From: CAYUCJ01 sp049282265
Lineage (GTDB): Bacteria > Desulfobacterota > DSM-4660 > Desulfatiglandales > Desulfatiglandaceae
Assembly: GCA_049282265.1 (NCBI GenBank)
Contig: JBAPTR010000089.1
Span: 1 to 34,484 of the forward strand
Reading direction: 5' to 3'
Length of the DNA: 34,484 nt
Made by a program: the position numbers and the translations under genes. Under the pieces are notes generated by a model, which saw nothing but the letters and a program-made list of their open reading frames with translations, ran no database searches and was not told the origin of the DNA. Below are positions 18,375-26,039 of the stretch, one piece after another. Within the stretch, counting starts at the first letter, position 1; each line of letters opens with the position of its first letter.

Positions 18375-19517
18375 TTAGTAGCCCTTTTTAAAGATTTCTC
18401 TGGCGATGGTGGATTGCAAAACCTCATGGGTGCCCCCTCCCGACAACAGGAAGCGATTGTCTCGATAATATCTTTGAACCGGATACTCCATTGAAAACCC
18501 ATAACCGGCATATATTCGCGTCGCTTCATCACAGGCCCGGCAACAGGCCTCAACAGTATAATATTTGGCCATGGAGGCTTTATTGAGACATGAAATTTTG
18601 TTATCAATCATGTGGGTGACGTTTTGGAGCATTAATTGTCCGGCCTCCAGATCCACCGCCATGTTGGTAATTTTGGTTTGGATTTGCGGGTAATTTGCGA
18701 TCGGTTTGCCGTAAGATTCGCGTTCTTTGCAATACTGAATTGAATCATCCATCGCTGCCCTGTGAAGCCCCACGGCCAGTGCCGCCGTCATTATCCTGAT
18801 TTCAGCCAAAATTGTCAATAGTACATCCAGCCCACGGCCTTCCTCGCCCAGCCGGTATTCAGCAGGAATATGGCAATCGTTGAAATATATTTCCGAATAG
18901 CCTGAAGTACGCAAACCCAGTGTTTTGAAGCGTTCACTTCGGGAAAACCCGGGGGTATCCGAAGGCACTAGAAAAAAAGCTAATCCGCGCAGTTTTTTGG
19001 ACGGATCAGTTTGACACAATACTGTGTGAAAATCGCCATAAGGACCGTTTGAGGACCATGTCTTCATGCCGTTGATCACATATCCGTCGCTCGTTTTTTT
19101 GGCTGATGTTTTAACCGCGGCAAGATCGGAACCGGCTTCAGGTTCAGTCAACTGAAATGCTCCGATTTTTTCCCCTCTAAATACCGGTCGTAAAAACTCC
19201 TCATGCATCTGCTCGTTACCATAAAGATAAAGTCCATTGGTCGCCATCAACCCTTCCATGGCAACGGTAGCAGCCAAACTTACCAATCCCCTTGAGAGTT
19301 CCTCGATGAGGATGCAGTAAAGTGTTGTATTTCCTCCCGAACCACCGACCTTTTTTGGATAGCGGATGCCCATGGCGCCCATTTGGGCCAACTGTTTATA
19401 CAGATCCTTGGGAAAATCTCCCTTTTCATCCAGTTTGCCGGCAATGGGCCTAACTTCTCGATCTACAAAGCGGGCAATGGTCTTTCTTACCATCTCCTCA
19501 GAATTCGATCTTAACAT
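18375..19517 (-). CDS. Acyl-CoA dehydrogenase, non-canonical active-site segment
   Basis: FAD-dependent alpha,beta-dehydrogenation of an acyl-CoA, with electrons presumably passing to the ETF encoded just upstream. ATG 19517 (380 aa) is the likely start because GGGAGGA lies 6 bases before it; a frame starting at 19577 lacks such a site. Family motifs FQLTEPEAGSDLAA and RESYGKPIANYPQIQ are clear. The usual catalytic YEGT(S/N)E segment reads SGGGTHE, putting Gly361 where the general-base Glu is expected. In an ungapped alignment the alternative base position of isovaleryl-CoA dehydrogenase is Ile240, although Glu239 lies next to it. The base may therefore be displaced, or the substrate may be unusual. 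Context (CoA-transferase, 8Fe ETF) resembles aryl- or alkylsuccinyl-CoA oxidation modules. Confidence 0.88.
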   Translation of the reverse strand: MLRSNSEEMVRKTIARFVDREVRPIAGKLDEKGDFPKDLYKQLAQMGAMGIRYPKKVGGSGGNTTLYCILIEELSRGLVSLAATVAMEGLMATNGLYLYGNEQMHEEFLRPVFRGEKIGAFQLTEPEAGSDLAAVKTSAKKTSDGYVINGMKTWSSNGPYGDFHTVLCQTDPSKKLRGLAFFLVPSDTPGFSRSERFKTLGLRTSGYSEIYFNDCHIPAEYRLGEEGRGLDVLLTILAEIRIMTAALAVGLHRAAMDDSIQYCKERESYGKPIANYPQIQTKITNMAVDLEAGQLMLQNVTHMIDNKISCLNKASMAKYYTVEACCRACDEATRIYAGYGFSMEYPVQRYYRDNRFLLSGGGTHEVLQSTIAREIFKKGY

Positions 19518-19613
19518 TCGTTCCTCCCTTGATGATCCATCTATGTGTCCGTAGAACAAATCAAAGGCAATTCTCACATAATGTCATCGGAAAGTCTGCA
19601 CCTACCGAATCTG

Positions 19614-20795
19614 CTAAACTTTCCTCAACTGCCTGATCAGTTCCGGTACAATATCTTGCAGATTCGCCACGATGCCCCAGTCCGCAACTTTAAAAATGGG
19701 TGCTGTTGGATCTGTATTGATGGCTACAATGTAGCGTGAATCGACAATTCCCGCCCGGTGCTGAATAGCACCCGAAAGCCCGCATGCGATATAGATCTCC
19801 GGCCTCACCGTCTTGCCCGTTTGCCCGATTTGGTTCTCAGTCGGAACATTGCCCTGTTCCACCGCGATACGGGTCCCGGCAAGGTCGCCCTCCATGATCT
19901 CGGCGAGTTCACTTAGTAAAGCAAAACCTTCCTTACCATTAACCCCACGCCCGCCGGACACGATAACCTTGGCCTCGGTAATCTCTTTTCCCGGTTTTTT
20001 CGTTCGGACTGTTTCAAGAACTTCGGTTCCGATCGCCGACTCATCAATGTTGACTGTATGCTGACGGATTTCTCCTTTTTTTGCAGGAACGGGTTGGACT
20101 TTCATCACACCAGGGCGCACCGTTGCCATCTGCGGCCGCGAAAACCGATTGGCAATTGTAGCCATGATATTGCCGCCAAAAGCAGGGCGTGTCTGGAGCA
20201 GATATTTTTCTTCGGGATCTATGGTCAACTCGGTACAGTCGGCTGTCAAACCGACGCCGACACGATGGGCCATACGGGGTGCCAGATCCCGTCCGATATG
20301 GGTGGCCCCAATAAGAAAAATATTCGGCTTATAAGACTGAATGAGCTCCGCAATCACATTGGTATAGGCAATAGTACGATAGTCGGCCAATGCTTTATGC
20401 TGGGCAACATAAACAGTATCGGCACCGTGTCCAACCAAAGTTTCAATCAGATGTTCGACGTTATCTCCCAAAAGTACGGCCGAAACGGTTTGATCCAGAT
20501 CGGCTGCCAGGTCTTGGGCCTTGCCCAGAAGTTCAAAAGAAACCCGGGACAACTCACCATTGCGTTGCTCCGCAAACACCCACACCCCGACGCGGTCATT
20601 GAAATCCGGCACTTCACGAGGCTTTGCATCGGATAAAATTGCACCTTTTTTACAAACACTTAGACAGGCGCCGCAGGAGGTACACCTATCCAGGATGTTT
20701 GCCTTTCCATCGACCATCTCAATTGCATCGTAAGGGCAATTTTTCAGGCAGCGCTTGCAGCCGTCACAAAGTTGCGCCTCGATCCAAATTGTCAT
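19614..20795 (-). CDS. etfA: Electron-transfer flavoprotein alpha subunit with N-terminal 2x[4Fe-4S] ferredoxin domain
   Basis: A 393-aa protein. Residues 1-55 carry two CxxCxxCxxxC clusters (Cys10, 13, 16, 20 and Cys38, 41, 44, 48), followed by an EtfA domain with the FAD-binding signature SGGRGVNG and the C-terminal GLSGAIQHRAG. This 8Fe form is common in strict anaerobes and can link acyl-CoA dehydrogenases to Fe-S redox partners. GGAGG precedes ATG 20795. It lies 113 bases after etfB, with a hairpin between them, and 96 bases before the acyl-CoA dehydrogenase start. No membrane-bound ETF oxidoreductase gene is in the window. Confidence 0.93.
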   Translation of the reverse strand: MTIWIEAQLCDGCKRCLKNCPYDAIEMVDGKANILDRCTSCGACLSVCKKGAILSDAKPREVPDFNDRVGVWVFAEQRNGELSRVSFELLGKAQDLAADLDQTVSAVLLGDNVEHLIETLVGHGADTVYVAQHKALADYRTIAYTNVIAELIQSYKPNIFLIGATHIGRDLAPRMAHRVGVGLTADCTELTIDPEEKYLLQTRPAFGGNIMATIANRFSRPQMATVRPGVMKVQPVPAKKGEIRQHTVNIDESAIGTEVLETVRTKKPGKEITEAKVIVSGGRGVNGKEGFALLSELAEIMEGDLAGTRIAVEQGNVPTENQIGQTGKTVRPEIYIACGLSGAIQHRAGIVDSRYIVAINTDPTAPIFKVADWGIVANLQDIVPELIRQLRKV

Positions 20796-20847
20796 TTTAT
20801 CCTCCAGTGAAATTTTTTAGAGTTTTTTAATTGCAAATTGCTTGGGC

Positions 20848-20899
20848 AGATTCGGCTCACAGATAAGCCTGGGGAAAAAAGCAAGGGGCAGCCGAATCT
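20848..20899 (-). other. Inverted repeat/hairpin between etfB and etfA
   Basis: Bases 20848-20857 (agattcggct) are the exact reverse complement of 20890-20899, with a 32-base loop. It begins 10 bases after the etfB stop in the transcript. No T-run follows, so it is not a standard terminator. It could set the relative stability of the etfB and etfA parts of the message. Confidence 0.5.
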
Positions 20900-20908
20900 C
20901 CTGTGACG

Positions 20909-21748
20909 TTATTCTTGTTCAAAGAGCTGGCAAGCGGCCGCGACCGCTTTACAAGCTGTCGCACCTTCGCTCTGGCCAAGCCGCTGAATCAATTGACGCA
21001 CAATCTCCTGCTTCGATCCTTCCAGTAACTCGCCTTGTCGTTCAAATTTTGGAGCGAAAGTTTTGATCACCTGCGTCAACGAACCATCCAATCCAACTTC
21101 ATCGGCTTTTAAATTTAACTCGGCAGCGTTCCAAATCTTAATTGGTGCTTTTTCATTGCAGCCGTTGATCAGTTTTTCGATGTTTGGATAACGTGGTTTA
21201 TTCAGATCGCTGACTACGGTAATAAGGCCGGGAAGCCGGCAGCGTATTCGCTCATACCCATCTTCCAGCAGGCGATGAACCACGATATGGTCCTTTTCTA
21301 TGGCTTCGATCCGGATGACGTAGGTGACCTGGGGAACGCCAAGATGGTCGGCCACTTGAGGACCGATCTGAGCCGTGTCGCCGTCAATGGCCTGGCGGCC
21401 GCTTATGATCAAATCAAAACTCCCGATTTTTTCCACGGCTTTTCCCAACGTGTATGCCGTAGACCAAGTATCGGCCCCCGCAAACAGACGATCCGTGAGT
21501 AATACGGCTTGATCGGCTCCCAGACCGATAGCTTCGGTCAGAGCGTCGATGGCTTGAGGAGGTCCCATACTGACCACAGTGACCTTGCCTCCAACCGTTT
21601 CCTTAATTTGTACGGCTGCCTCCAGCGCGTGCCGGTCATCAGGATTGATAACGCTTTTCAAGCCTTCCCGAATCAGATTCCCGGTTTTGGGATCCAGTTT
21701 GGCTTCGGTCGTATCAGGTACTTGTTTTAACAGGACAATGATATCCAT
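20909..21748 (-). CDS. etfB: Electron-transfer flavoprotein beta subunit
   Basis: A 279-aa EtfB: N-terminus MDIIVLLKQVPDT, then KSVINPDDRHALEAAV and ISGRQAIDGDTAQIGPQVA, typical of the family. It binds AMP or FAD and docks with the acyl-CoA dehydrogenase. The family is usually 250-265 aa; this one has a slightly longer C-terminus. A weak AGGGGGT site precedes ATG 21748. It is 18 bases downstream of the CoA-transferase gene. By eye I cannot decide whether it is a bifurcating ETF. Confidence 0.93.
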   Translation of the reverse strand: MDIIVLLKQVPDTTEAKLDPKTGNLIREGLKSVINPDDRHALEAAVQIKETVGGKVTVVSMGPPQAIDALTEAIGLGADQAVLLTDRLFAGADTWSTAYTLGKAVEKIGSFDLIISGRQAIDGDTAQIGPQVADHLGVPQVTYVIRIEAIEKDHIVVHRLLEDGYERIRCRLPGLITVVSDLNKPRYPNIEKLINGCNEKAPIKIWNAAELNLKADEVGLDGSLTQVIKTFAPKFERQGELLEGSKQEIVRQLIQRLGQSEGATACKAVAAACQLFEQE

Positions 21749-21766
21749 ATGTCGACCCCCTAACCT

Positions 21767-22957
21767 TTAGATTGTCTCCTCGAACTTCAGGCGTGCCAGC
21801 TCATCTTCTGAATATCCCAAAAGATCGCCATAGATTTCCCGGTTGTGTTCTCCGAATCTGGGTGGAAATTTCAGGTGCATGTCATTTGTTTTTAGATAGG
21901 GTGTGATGTATGGCGCTGGAGCGAGTGTTATCTTCTTTTTTGAGATCGGATCTTGCGATGTCAATAGCTTTTCTTTCACCAGCGGATCGTCGATTATTTC
22001 GGGAATTGTTTTGATCTTGCTCACAGGTACTGTGATGGAACTGAACAGATCTAGAAAAAATTCGGAACTGTGTTGGGAAGTAATGGCACTGATAGCCTGG
22101 TGAAGATTGGCGGCATCCGCAACACGTCCGCTGTTCTGTTTGTATTCCGGTTTGTCGAGCGCCTTAAAAACGTCCTGAGAAACCATTGCCGCCCACTGAC
22201 GATCATTGCCAACAGCCAGATAGATAAAACCGTTTCGGGTTTTGTAGACAAAAACAGGACAAAAAAATTCATGTGTGTTGCCTTTGCGTGTAATCCGCTT
22301 TCCAAAACTGGCTGATAGCGTGATTGGAACCGTCAACCAGGATACAGAAGATTCGAACATGGAAAGATTGATGTGGGCACCCTCTCCGGTTACCTGACGC
22401 ATCAACAAGGCCTTCATTAGCAACCCGTAAGCATGTTCACTGGTGCCCATGTCGGGCAATGGAACACCTATCGTCTGAGGACTTTGGTCCGGTTCACCGG
22501 TCATTTCCATCAATCCCGATCGGGCCTGCAGGATAGGATCATACGCACCCTCGTTGCTATCTGGGCCAAATCCGGTGACTCCCATCCAAATAATATCCGG
22601 TTTAACCGCCTTTAGGGTGTTATAGTCGATACCTAGCTTCCGGTAATTGCGGGGCAGTTGATTGGTCACAAAAATATCAATATCAAGGGACTTGATCAGA
22701 GACTTAAGAATTTCTTGACCTTCAGGTTGGGCCAAATTCAGTGTAATGGCTTTTTTCCCGGCATTGATGCACAAAAAATAGGCATTCATCCGTTCCTCAT
22801 CCAGGACATTTTGGCCGATCAAACGGTTGGGGTCGCCGTATACAGGATGCTCGAGGCGAATGACATTTATACCGTCCTGGGCTAATCGATAGGTCAAATA
22901 AGGCACTACCGTCGCCTGTTCAAGTGACAATACTTTGATTCCACTTAAATAATCCAT
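21767..22957 (-). CDS. CaiB/BaiF family (class III) CoA-transferase
   Basis: A 396-aa class III CoA-transferase that moves CoA between carboxylic acids via aspartyl-CoA anhydride intermediates. The catalytic aspartate is Asp169 (PLPDMGTSEHAYG), the same residue number as in formyl-CoA transferase. Family features GIKVLSLEQATVVPYLTYRLAQ near the N-terminus and VTGEGAHINLSMFES are present. Known members activate oxalate, carnitine, benzylsuccinate and bile acids. As the first gene after the promoter it probably activates the pathway substrate or recycles CoA from an intermediate. The ribosome site is weak (AAAAGGCTC). Subunit composition (homodimer or paired) cannot be seen; only one such gene is present. 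Confidence 0.9.
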   Translation of the reverse strand: MDYLSGIKVLSLEQATVVPYLTYRLAQDGINVIRLEHPVYGDPNRLIGQNVLDEERMNAYFLCINAGKKAITLNLAQPEGQEILKSLIKSLDIDIFVTNQLPRNYRKLGIDYNTLKAVKPDIIWMGVTGFGPDSNEGAYDPILQARSGLMEMTGEPDQSPQTIGVPLPDMGTSEHAYGLLMKALLMRQVTGEGAHINLSMFESSVSWLTVPITLSASFGKRITRKGNTHEFFCPVFVYKTRNGFIYLAVGNDRQWAAMVSQDVFKALDKPEYKQNSGRVADAANLHQAISAITSQHSSEFFLDLFSSITVPVSKIKTIPEIIDDPLVKEKLLTSQDPISKKKITLAPAPYITPYLKTNDMHLKFPPRFGEHNREIYGDLLGYSEDELARLKFEETI

Positions 22958-22979
22958 TTTTGTGAGCCTTTTTTGGGGG

Positions 22980-23008
22980 ATGTGAAACTCGTTTCGCTCG
23001 ATTCACAT
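22980..23008 (-). promoter_or_regulatory. Candidate operator: imperfect palindrome ATGTGAA-N15-TTCACAT
   Basis: Perfect 7-bp arms (22980-22986 and 23002-23008) with partly symmetric bases between them. It lies just downstream of the predicted -10 box and upstream of the CoA-transferase start, a position suited to a repressor or a 5' leader hairpin. No regulator gene is present in the window, so the binding protein is unknown. Confidence 0.4.
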
Positions 23009-23027
23009 ATTTATATTTAATATATTA

Positions 23028-23057
23028 ATTATTAACAGTTGCATTCTTTTTTGTCAA
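23028..23057 (-). promoter_or_regulatory. Sigma70-like promoter of the catabolic operon
   Basis: On the minus strand a perfect -35 TTGACA (23052-23057) is followed by 18 bases and AATAAT (23028-23033, 5 of 6 to consensus); a 17-base register reads TAATAA. Transcription would start near 23020 and enter the CoA-transferase gene about 60 bases later. The surroundings are strongly AT-rich. The end of an IS256-type relic lies about 40 bases upstream. Confidence 0.6.
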
Positions 23058-23176
23058 GACCTTTTTTCAGGATAACGTAAAATATTTTTCGCTTTTTTGA
23101 GAGGGACGGCAGTGTCCTCAAATGGTATCAATTGAAGTGACCAAACAAAAATTGAACCACAGAAAGGAGCACTGCC

Positions 23177-23612
23177 ATGGATTCCCATTCTACACCAAAC
23201 GAGAAAAAAATCATTCAACTTAATGAATCCGCCATAAAGGGCCATCTTGGAGAAATGGTCCGCAGTACGGTGGAAGAGACCCTGATCCAGATGCTGGGAT
23301 GCGGAAGCCGACCACCTTTGTAATGCCGAGAAGTATCAGTGCTCTGAGGCCCGCAAAGATACGAGAGCGGGTCATTATCAGCGCAAATTTGCATACCAGG
23401 GCCGGCTCCATATTGGCGATCATCAACACGGTGAGGTTGCTTTGAAGGTTCCAAAGCTTCGTCGTCAGACTTTTGAAACAGCCATCATAGAACGCTACCG
23501 CCGCCGAGAGACTTCAGTAGAAGAGGCATTGGTGGAGATGTGCCTTGCGGGGGTCTCTGTACGACGCGTTGAAGACATCACCAAAGCGCTATGGGGTACG
23601 AAAGTCAATTAA
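23177..23612 (+). pseudogene. IS256-family (mutator) transposase relic, frameshifted and truncated
   Basis: Starts at ATG 23177 behind AAAGGAG. The first frame (MDSHSTPNEKK, then KGHLGEMVRSTVEETL) breaks after LIQML. One extra G at 23296-23298 shifts it; from there DAEADHLCNAEKYQCSEAR and LKVPKLRRQTFETAIIERY continue in the next frame, with RVEDITKALWGTK at the end. That order and content are those of IS256-family transposases up to the first third; the DDE region is gone. The sequence is cut where the IS200-type relic begins. The left end of the element probably lies near 23099. Confidence 0.75.
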
Positions 23613-23869
23613 CACCGCCATTTCGAAAAACCCATTATGTCTGAGACGGCATATTTGGGAGGAACCGAGAGAATCGTATGCACATGATCCGGCTGAACAT
23701 TGATCTCCTTCACCTCAACCAAGTCCTTCCGGCGTGCCAAATGGTACACTTGCTGTTTCGCATATTCTCCTATCTGACCATCAAATATCCGGTACCGATA
23801 CTTGGGGCAAAATACAATATGATATTTGCATTCATAAATCGTGTGTGATACCTTCTTAAAATCAATCAC
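23609..23869 (-). pseudogene. IS200/IS605-family TnpA relic, C-terminus lost
   Basis: An 86-residue frame starting SHTIYECKYHIVFCPKYRY-like, with the HUH motif in QPDHVHTILS and SVPPKYAVSDIMGF. Homology stops after MGFSK, where it meets the IS256 relic, so the catalytic Tyr helix (KYIxxQ) is missing and the protein cannot transpose. Intact family members are about 130-150 aa. Upstream hairpins at 23891-23909 and 23962-23982 belong to the same element. Confidence 0.8.
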
Positions 23870-23890
23870 TGTGTACCTCCCTCACTCTGC

Positions 23891-23982
23891 GTACCTTCCA
23901 GGGAGGTACATTATATAACCTCTTCCAAAGTCTTAATACACCGGTCGAACCTATTCAGGGTACCACTACCTGAGGTAGTGGT
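23891..23982 (-). repeat. Left-end hairpins of the truncated IS200-type element
   Basis: GTACCT...AGGTAC stem at 23891-23909 and a perfect 9-bp stem ACCACTACC-TGA-GGTAGTGGT at 23962-23982. A short sequence at 23942-23954 (cggtcgaacctat) recurs with one change at 25988-26000 upstream of the second IS200-type element, again just before a hairpin. Subterminal hairpins are what IS200/IS605 transposases recognise. Confidence 0.55.
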
Positions 23983-24024
23983 TTAAGCCCATTAGTCAAT
24001 ACAATAACTGAAGTCATTTTTTTA

Positions 24025-24053
24025 TTGACAAACAATTTTACTTGAGCTATTGG
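24025..24053 (+). promoter_or_regulatory. Possible promoter of the thiolase gene
   Basis: A perfect TTGACA (24025-24030) is followed after 17 bases by a poor -10 (TATTGG, 24048-24053). An inverted repeat aatagatt (24064-24071)/aatctatt (24094-24101) lies between it and the start codon and might be an operator. AAGGAGA at 24111-24117 is a good ribosome site for ATG 24123. Confidence 0.35.
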
Positions 24054-24122
24054 TTTTTTAGTTAATAGATTAATAGTTTATTTATTAAATTCAAATCTAT
24101 TAGATTTTTTAAGGAGATACGT

Positions 24123-25331
24123 ATGATAGAAAAAGCCTTTATCCCCTACAAAGGGTACTACAGCACCCCTTTTTGCAAATGGCAGGGTAGCTTCGCCAAT
24201 GAAAACGCCATCGTTTTGGGAGGTGAAACAGCCAGGCGGTGGCTGGCAGAGAAAAAGTGGTCGCCTGAGATGTTGGACTACCTATTTTGTGGAATCACTG
24301 TTGGACAGCCGCATCAATTTTACTCGAGCGTTTGGGCTGCGGCTCTCATCGGTGCCGGTAACATCCCGGGGGTCTCCATCAGTCAGGCTTGTTCTACCGG
24401 TGCAACGTGTGTATATCTGGCGGGGCTCGGCGTCGAGAGCGGCCTTTATCAAACGGCATGCATCTTGTTGGTGGACCGTACATCCAATAGTCCCCATACC
24501 ATCTGGCCCAATCCCACCGGCCCTGGAGCCCAAGTCATTTCCGAAGACTGGATGATCGATAATTTCAACAGCGATCCCAATGTGGGGTTAAAGATGATTG
24601 AAACTGCCGAGAAAGTTGCCAGAGACGGTGGTTTCACCAAGGAACAGTGCGACGAGTTGTCCTTACAACGGTTTGAGCAATATCAGGCCTCATTGGCAGA
24701 TGACAGAGCCTTCCAGAAAGGCTACATGTTTCCGGCCGAAATCAAACTATCCAAAAAGAAAACGATTCTGGTCGAGGAGGATCAAGGTATCACCCCGACC
24801 TCAGCAGAAGGGCTGGCACGACTCAAACCGGTCATTGACGGCGGGGTCCATTCATTTGGTGCACAAACCCATCCGGCGGACGGAAATTGCGCCATCATCG
24901 TCACCACAAAGGAAAATGCCAAAACACTCAGTACCGATCCTGCAGTTACCATACAGGTCATCGCCTATGGCTATTTTCGAGAGAAAAAAGGCCGCATGGC
25001 CGCAGCACCAGGTCCTGCCGCCCAGATGGCCCTTGATGCGGGAGGTCTTAAGATCTCAGATATGAAGGCAATCAAAACCCACAATCCTTTTGTCGTCAAT
25101 GACCTGTATATGGCGAAATTACTTGGCATCAATCCGGCTGGAAGCGCATCGCAAGGTTTTAACAATTACGGTTGCTCCTTAATCTACGGTCATCCACAGG
25201 CCCCAACGGCCGGACGGCTGATAATAGAGGGCATAGAAGAAGTTGTTCAATCGGGCGGGGGGTACTTACTATGGGCAGGATGTGCTGCCGGAGATACTGC
25301 CGCGGCATTGTTGCTTAAAATTGGAACCTGA
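24123..25331 (+). CDS. Thiolase-family acetyl-CoA acyltransferase
   Basis: A 402-aa thiolase. The nucleophile Cys90 is in SQACSTGAT, His357 in YGHPQAPTAGR and the second catalytic Cys387 in WAGCAAGDT; the usual NEAF segment reads HNPF (320-323), as in other divergent thiolases. It would cleave a 3-oxoacyl-CoA made by the dehydrogenase/hydratase fusion; the big operon has no thiolase of its own. It is the only intact plus-strand gene, starts about 1.2 kb upstream of the operon and is transcribed away from it. Two IS200-type elements flank it. A 3' relic of a close paralog lies at 30553-30812. A weak hairpin (gattt-gcg-aaatc, 25351-25363) with a short T-rich tail may end transcription. Confidence 0.9.
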   Translation: MIEKAFIPYKGYYSTPFCKWQGSFANENAIVLGGETARRWLAEKKWSPEMLDYLFCGITVGQPHQFYSSVWAAALIGAGNIPGVSISQACSTGATCVYLAGLGVESGLYQTACILLVDRTSNSPHTIWPNPTGPGAQVISEDWMIDNFNSDPNVGLKMIETAEKVARDGGFTKEQCDELSLQRFEQYQASLADDRAFQKGYMFPAEIKLSKKKTILVEEDQGITPTSAEGLARLKPVIDGGVHSFGAQTHPADGNCAIIVTTKENAKTLSTDPAVTIQVIAYGYFREKKGRMAAAPGPAAQMALDAGGLKISDMKAIKTHNPFVVNDLYMAKLLGINPAGSASQGFNNYGCSLIYGHPQAPTAGRLIIEGIEEVVQSGGGYLLWAGCAAGDTAAALLLKIGT

Positions 25332-25442
25332 CAGAAAATTTTCCAAACAGGATTTGCGAAATCTTTAATTTCAGGATAGAATGGAACTCAATAGTCGGCA
25401 TACACTATGCCATCTCACTTACTAACATACTCAGTGAATCTC

Positions 25443-26029
25443 CTCCCGCAGAGCGGGAGACATCATGAAGCCCCCCAGGGGGGGCTCAATGTTGGGAAAG
25501 TCCCTATACGTCTTGTTTTAGTTATTCAAAATCCAACTCCCCTTGATCATTTTCAAGGGCATCTTGTTCACCGATGTACTTCCTGATGGTTCCCTCATCC
25601 AGACCCACTGTGCTTACACAGTATCCCCGGGACCAGAAGTACAAGCCCGTCACACGTTTGTTCCCCAATGTCTGCCGGTGGATCTGAACTGCATTCTTCC
25701 CTTTGATAAACCCTATCGCAAATGCAACGCTATATTTAGGAGATATGCTCAGACACGTATGGATATGGTCCGGCTTCAGATGCCACTCCAAGACTTCTAT
25801 CCCTCGTTGGCGGCAGAGTTCCTCTACTGTTGTCCCAACTCGTTTTCGGAATCTCCCGTATAGCTCCCTCTTTCGAAATTTCGGAATGATTACAGTATGG
25901 TATTTGCAATCCCATCTCACATGCAATAAACTTTGTCATTCGTGCATAGGTTCTTCCTCCTTCCCTTTCTTAGGGACTTTCCCGGATCGGTAGAACCTAT
26001 CCGGGTCCTCCACCAAAGGTGGCCGGACC
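25443..26029 (-). mobile_element. IS200/IS605-type insertion sequence, near complete
   Basis: Contains the TnpA gene 25522-25926/25939. The right side has hairpins CTCCCGC-AGA-GCGGGAG (25443-25459) and GCCCCCC-AG-GGGGGGC (25470-25485). The left side has CCCGGAT-ATCCGGG arms with an inner GGT-AGA-ACC (25981-26005) and GGTCC-CCACC-AAA-GGTGG-GGACC (26004-26029). No terminal inverted repeats, as expected for this family. Exact ends cannot be fixed without an empty site. Confidence 0.65.
25522..25926 (-). CDS. tnpA: IS200/IS605-family TnpA transposase (Y1 HUH), possibly frameshifted at start
   Basis: A 134-aa single-strand transposase: WDCKYHTVIIPKFRKR near the N-terminus, HUH motif His54-His56 (KPDHIHTCLS), SVAFAIGFIKGK, RGYCVSTVGLDE and the catalytic Tyr117 in RKYIGEQ. 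The catalytic domain is complete. In this frame only TTG 25926 or GTG starts are available. An ATG at 25939 in the neighbouring frame would give MTKFI; removing one G (base 25924 on the plus strand) would join it as MTKFIHVRWDCKYH, which fits the usual N-terminal layout. So the copy may carry a one-base insertion. Excision of its host element would need the hairpins listed separately. Confidence 0.8.
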   Translation of the reverse strand: MHVRWDCKYHTVIIPKFRKRELYGRFRKRVGTTVEELCRQRGIEVLEWHLKPDHIHTCLSISPKYSVAFAIGFIKGKNAVQIHRQTLGNKRVTGLYFWSRGYCVSTVGLDEGTIRKYIGEQDALENDQGELDFE

Positions 26030-26039
26030 GACCAGGTTT

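Noticed and set aside
18375..19577. Acyl-CoA dehydrogenase start at 19577
   Set aside because: The 20 extra residues are unlike the family N-terminus, and a strong GGGAGGA site precedes ATG 19517.
25351..25371. Rho-independent terminator after the thiolase gene
   Set aside because: The stem has only five A/T-rich pairs and the T-run is interrupted, so it is not reported as a feature.
23609..26029. A functional composite transposon carrying the thiolase
   Set aside because: The left IS200-type copy has lost its right end and its catalytic tyrosine region, so current mobility of the segment is not supported.
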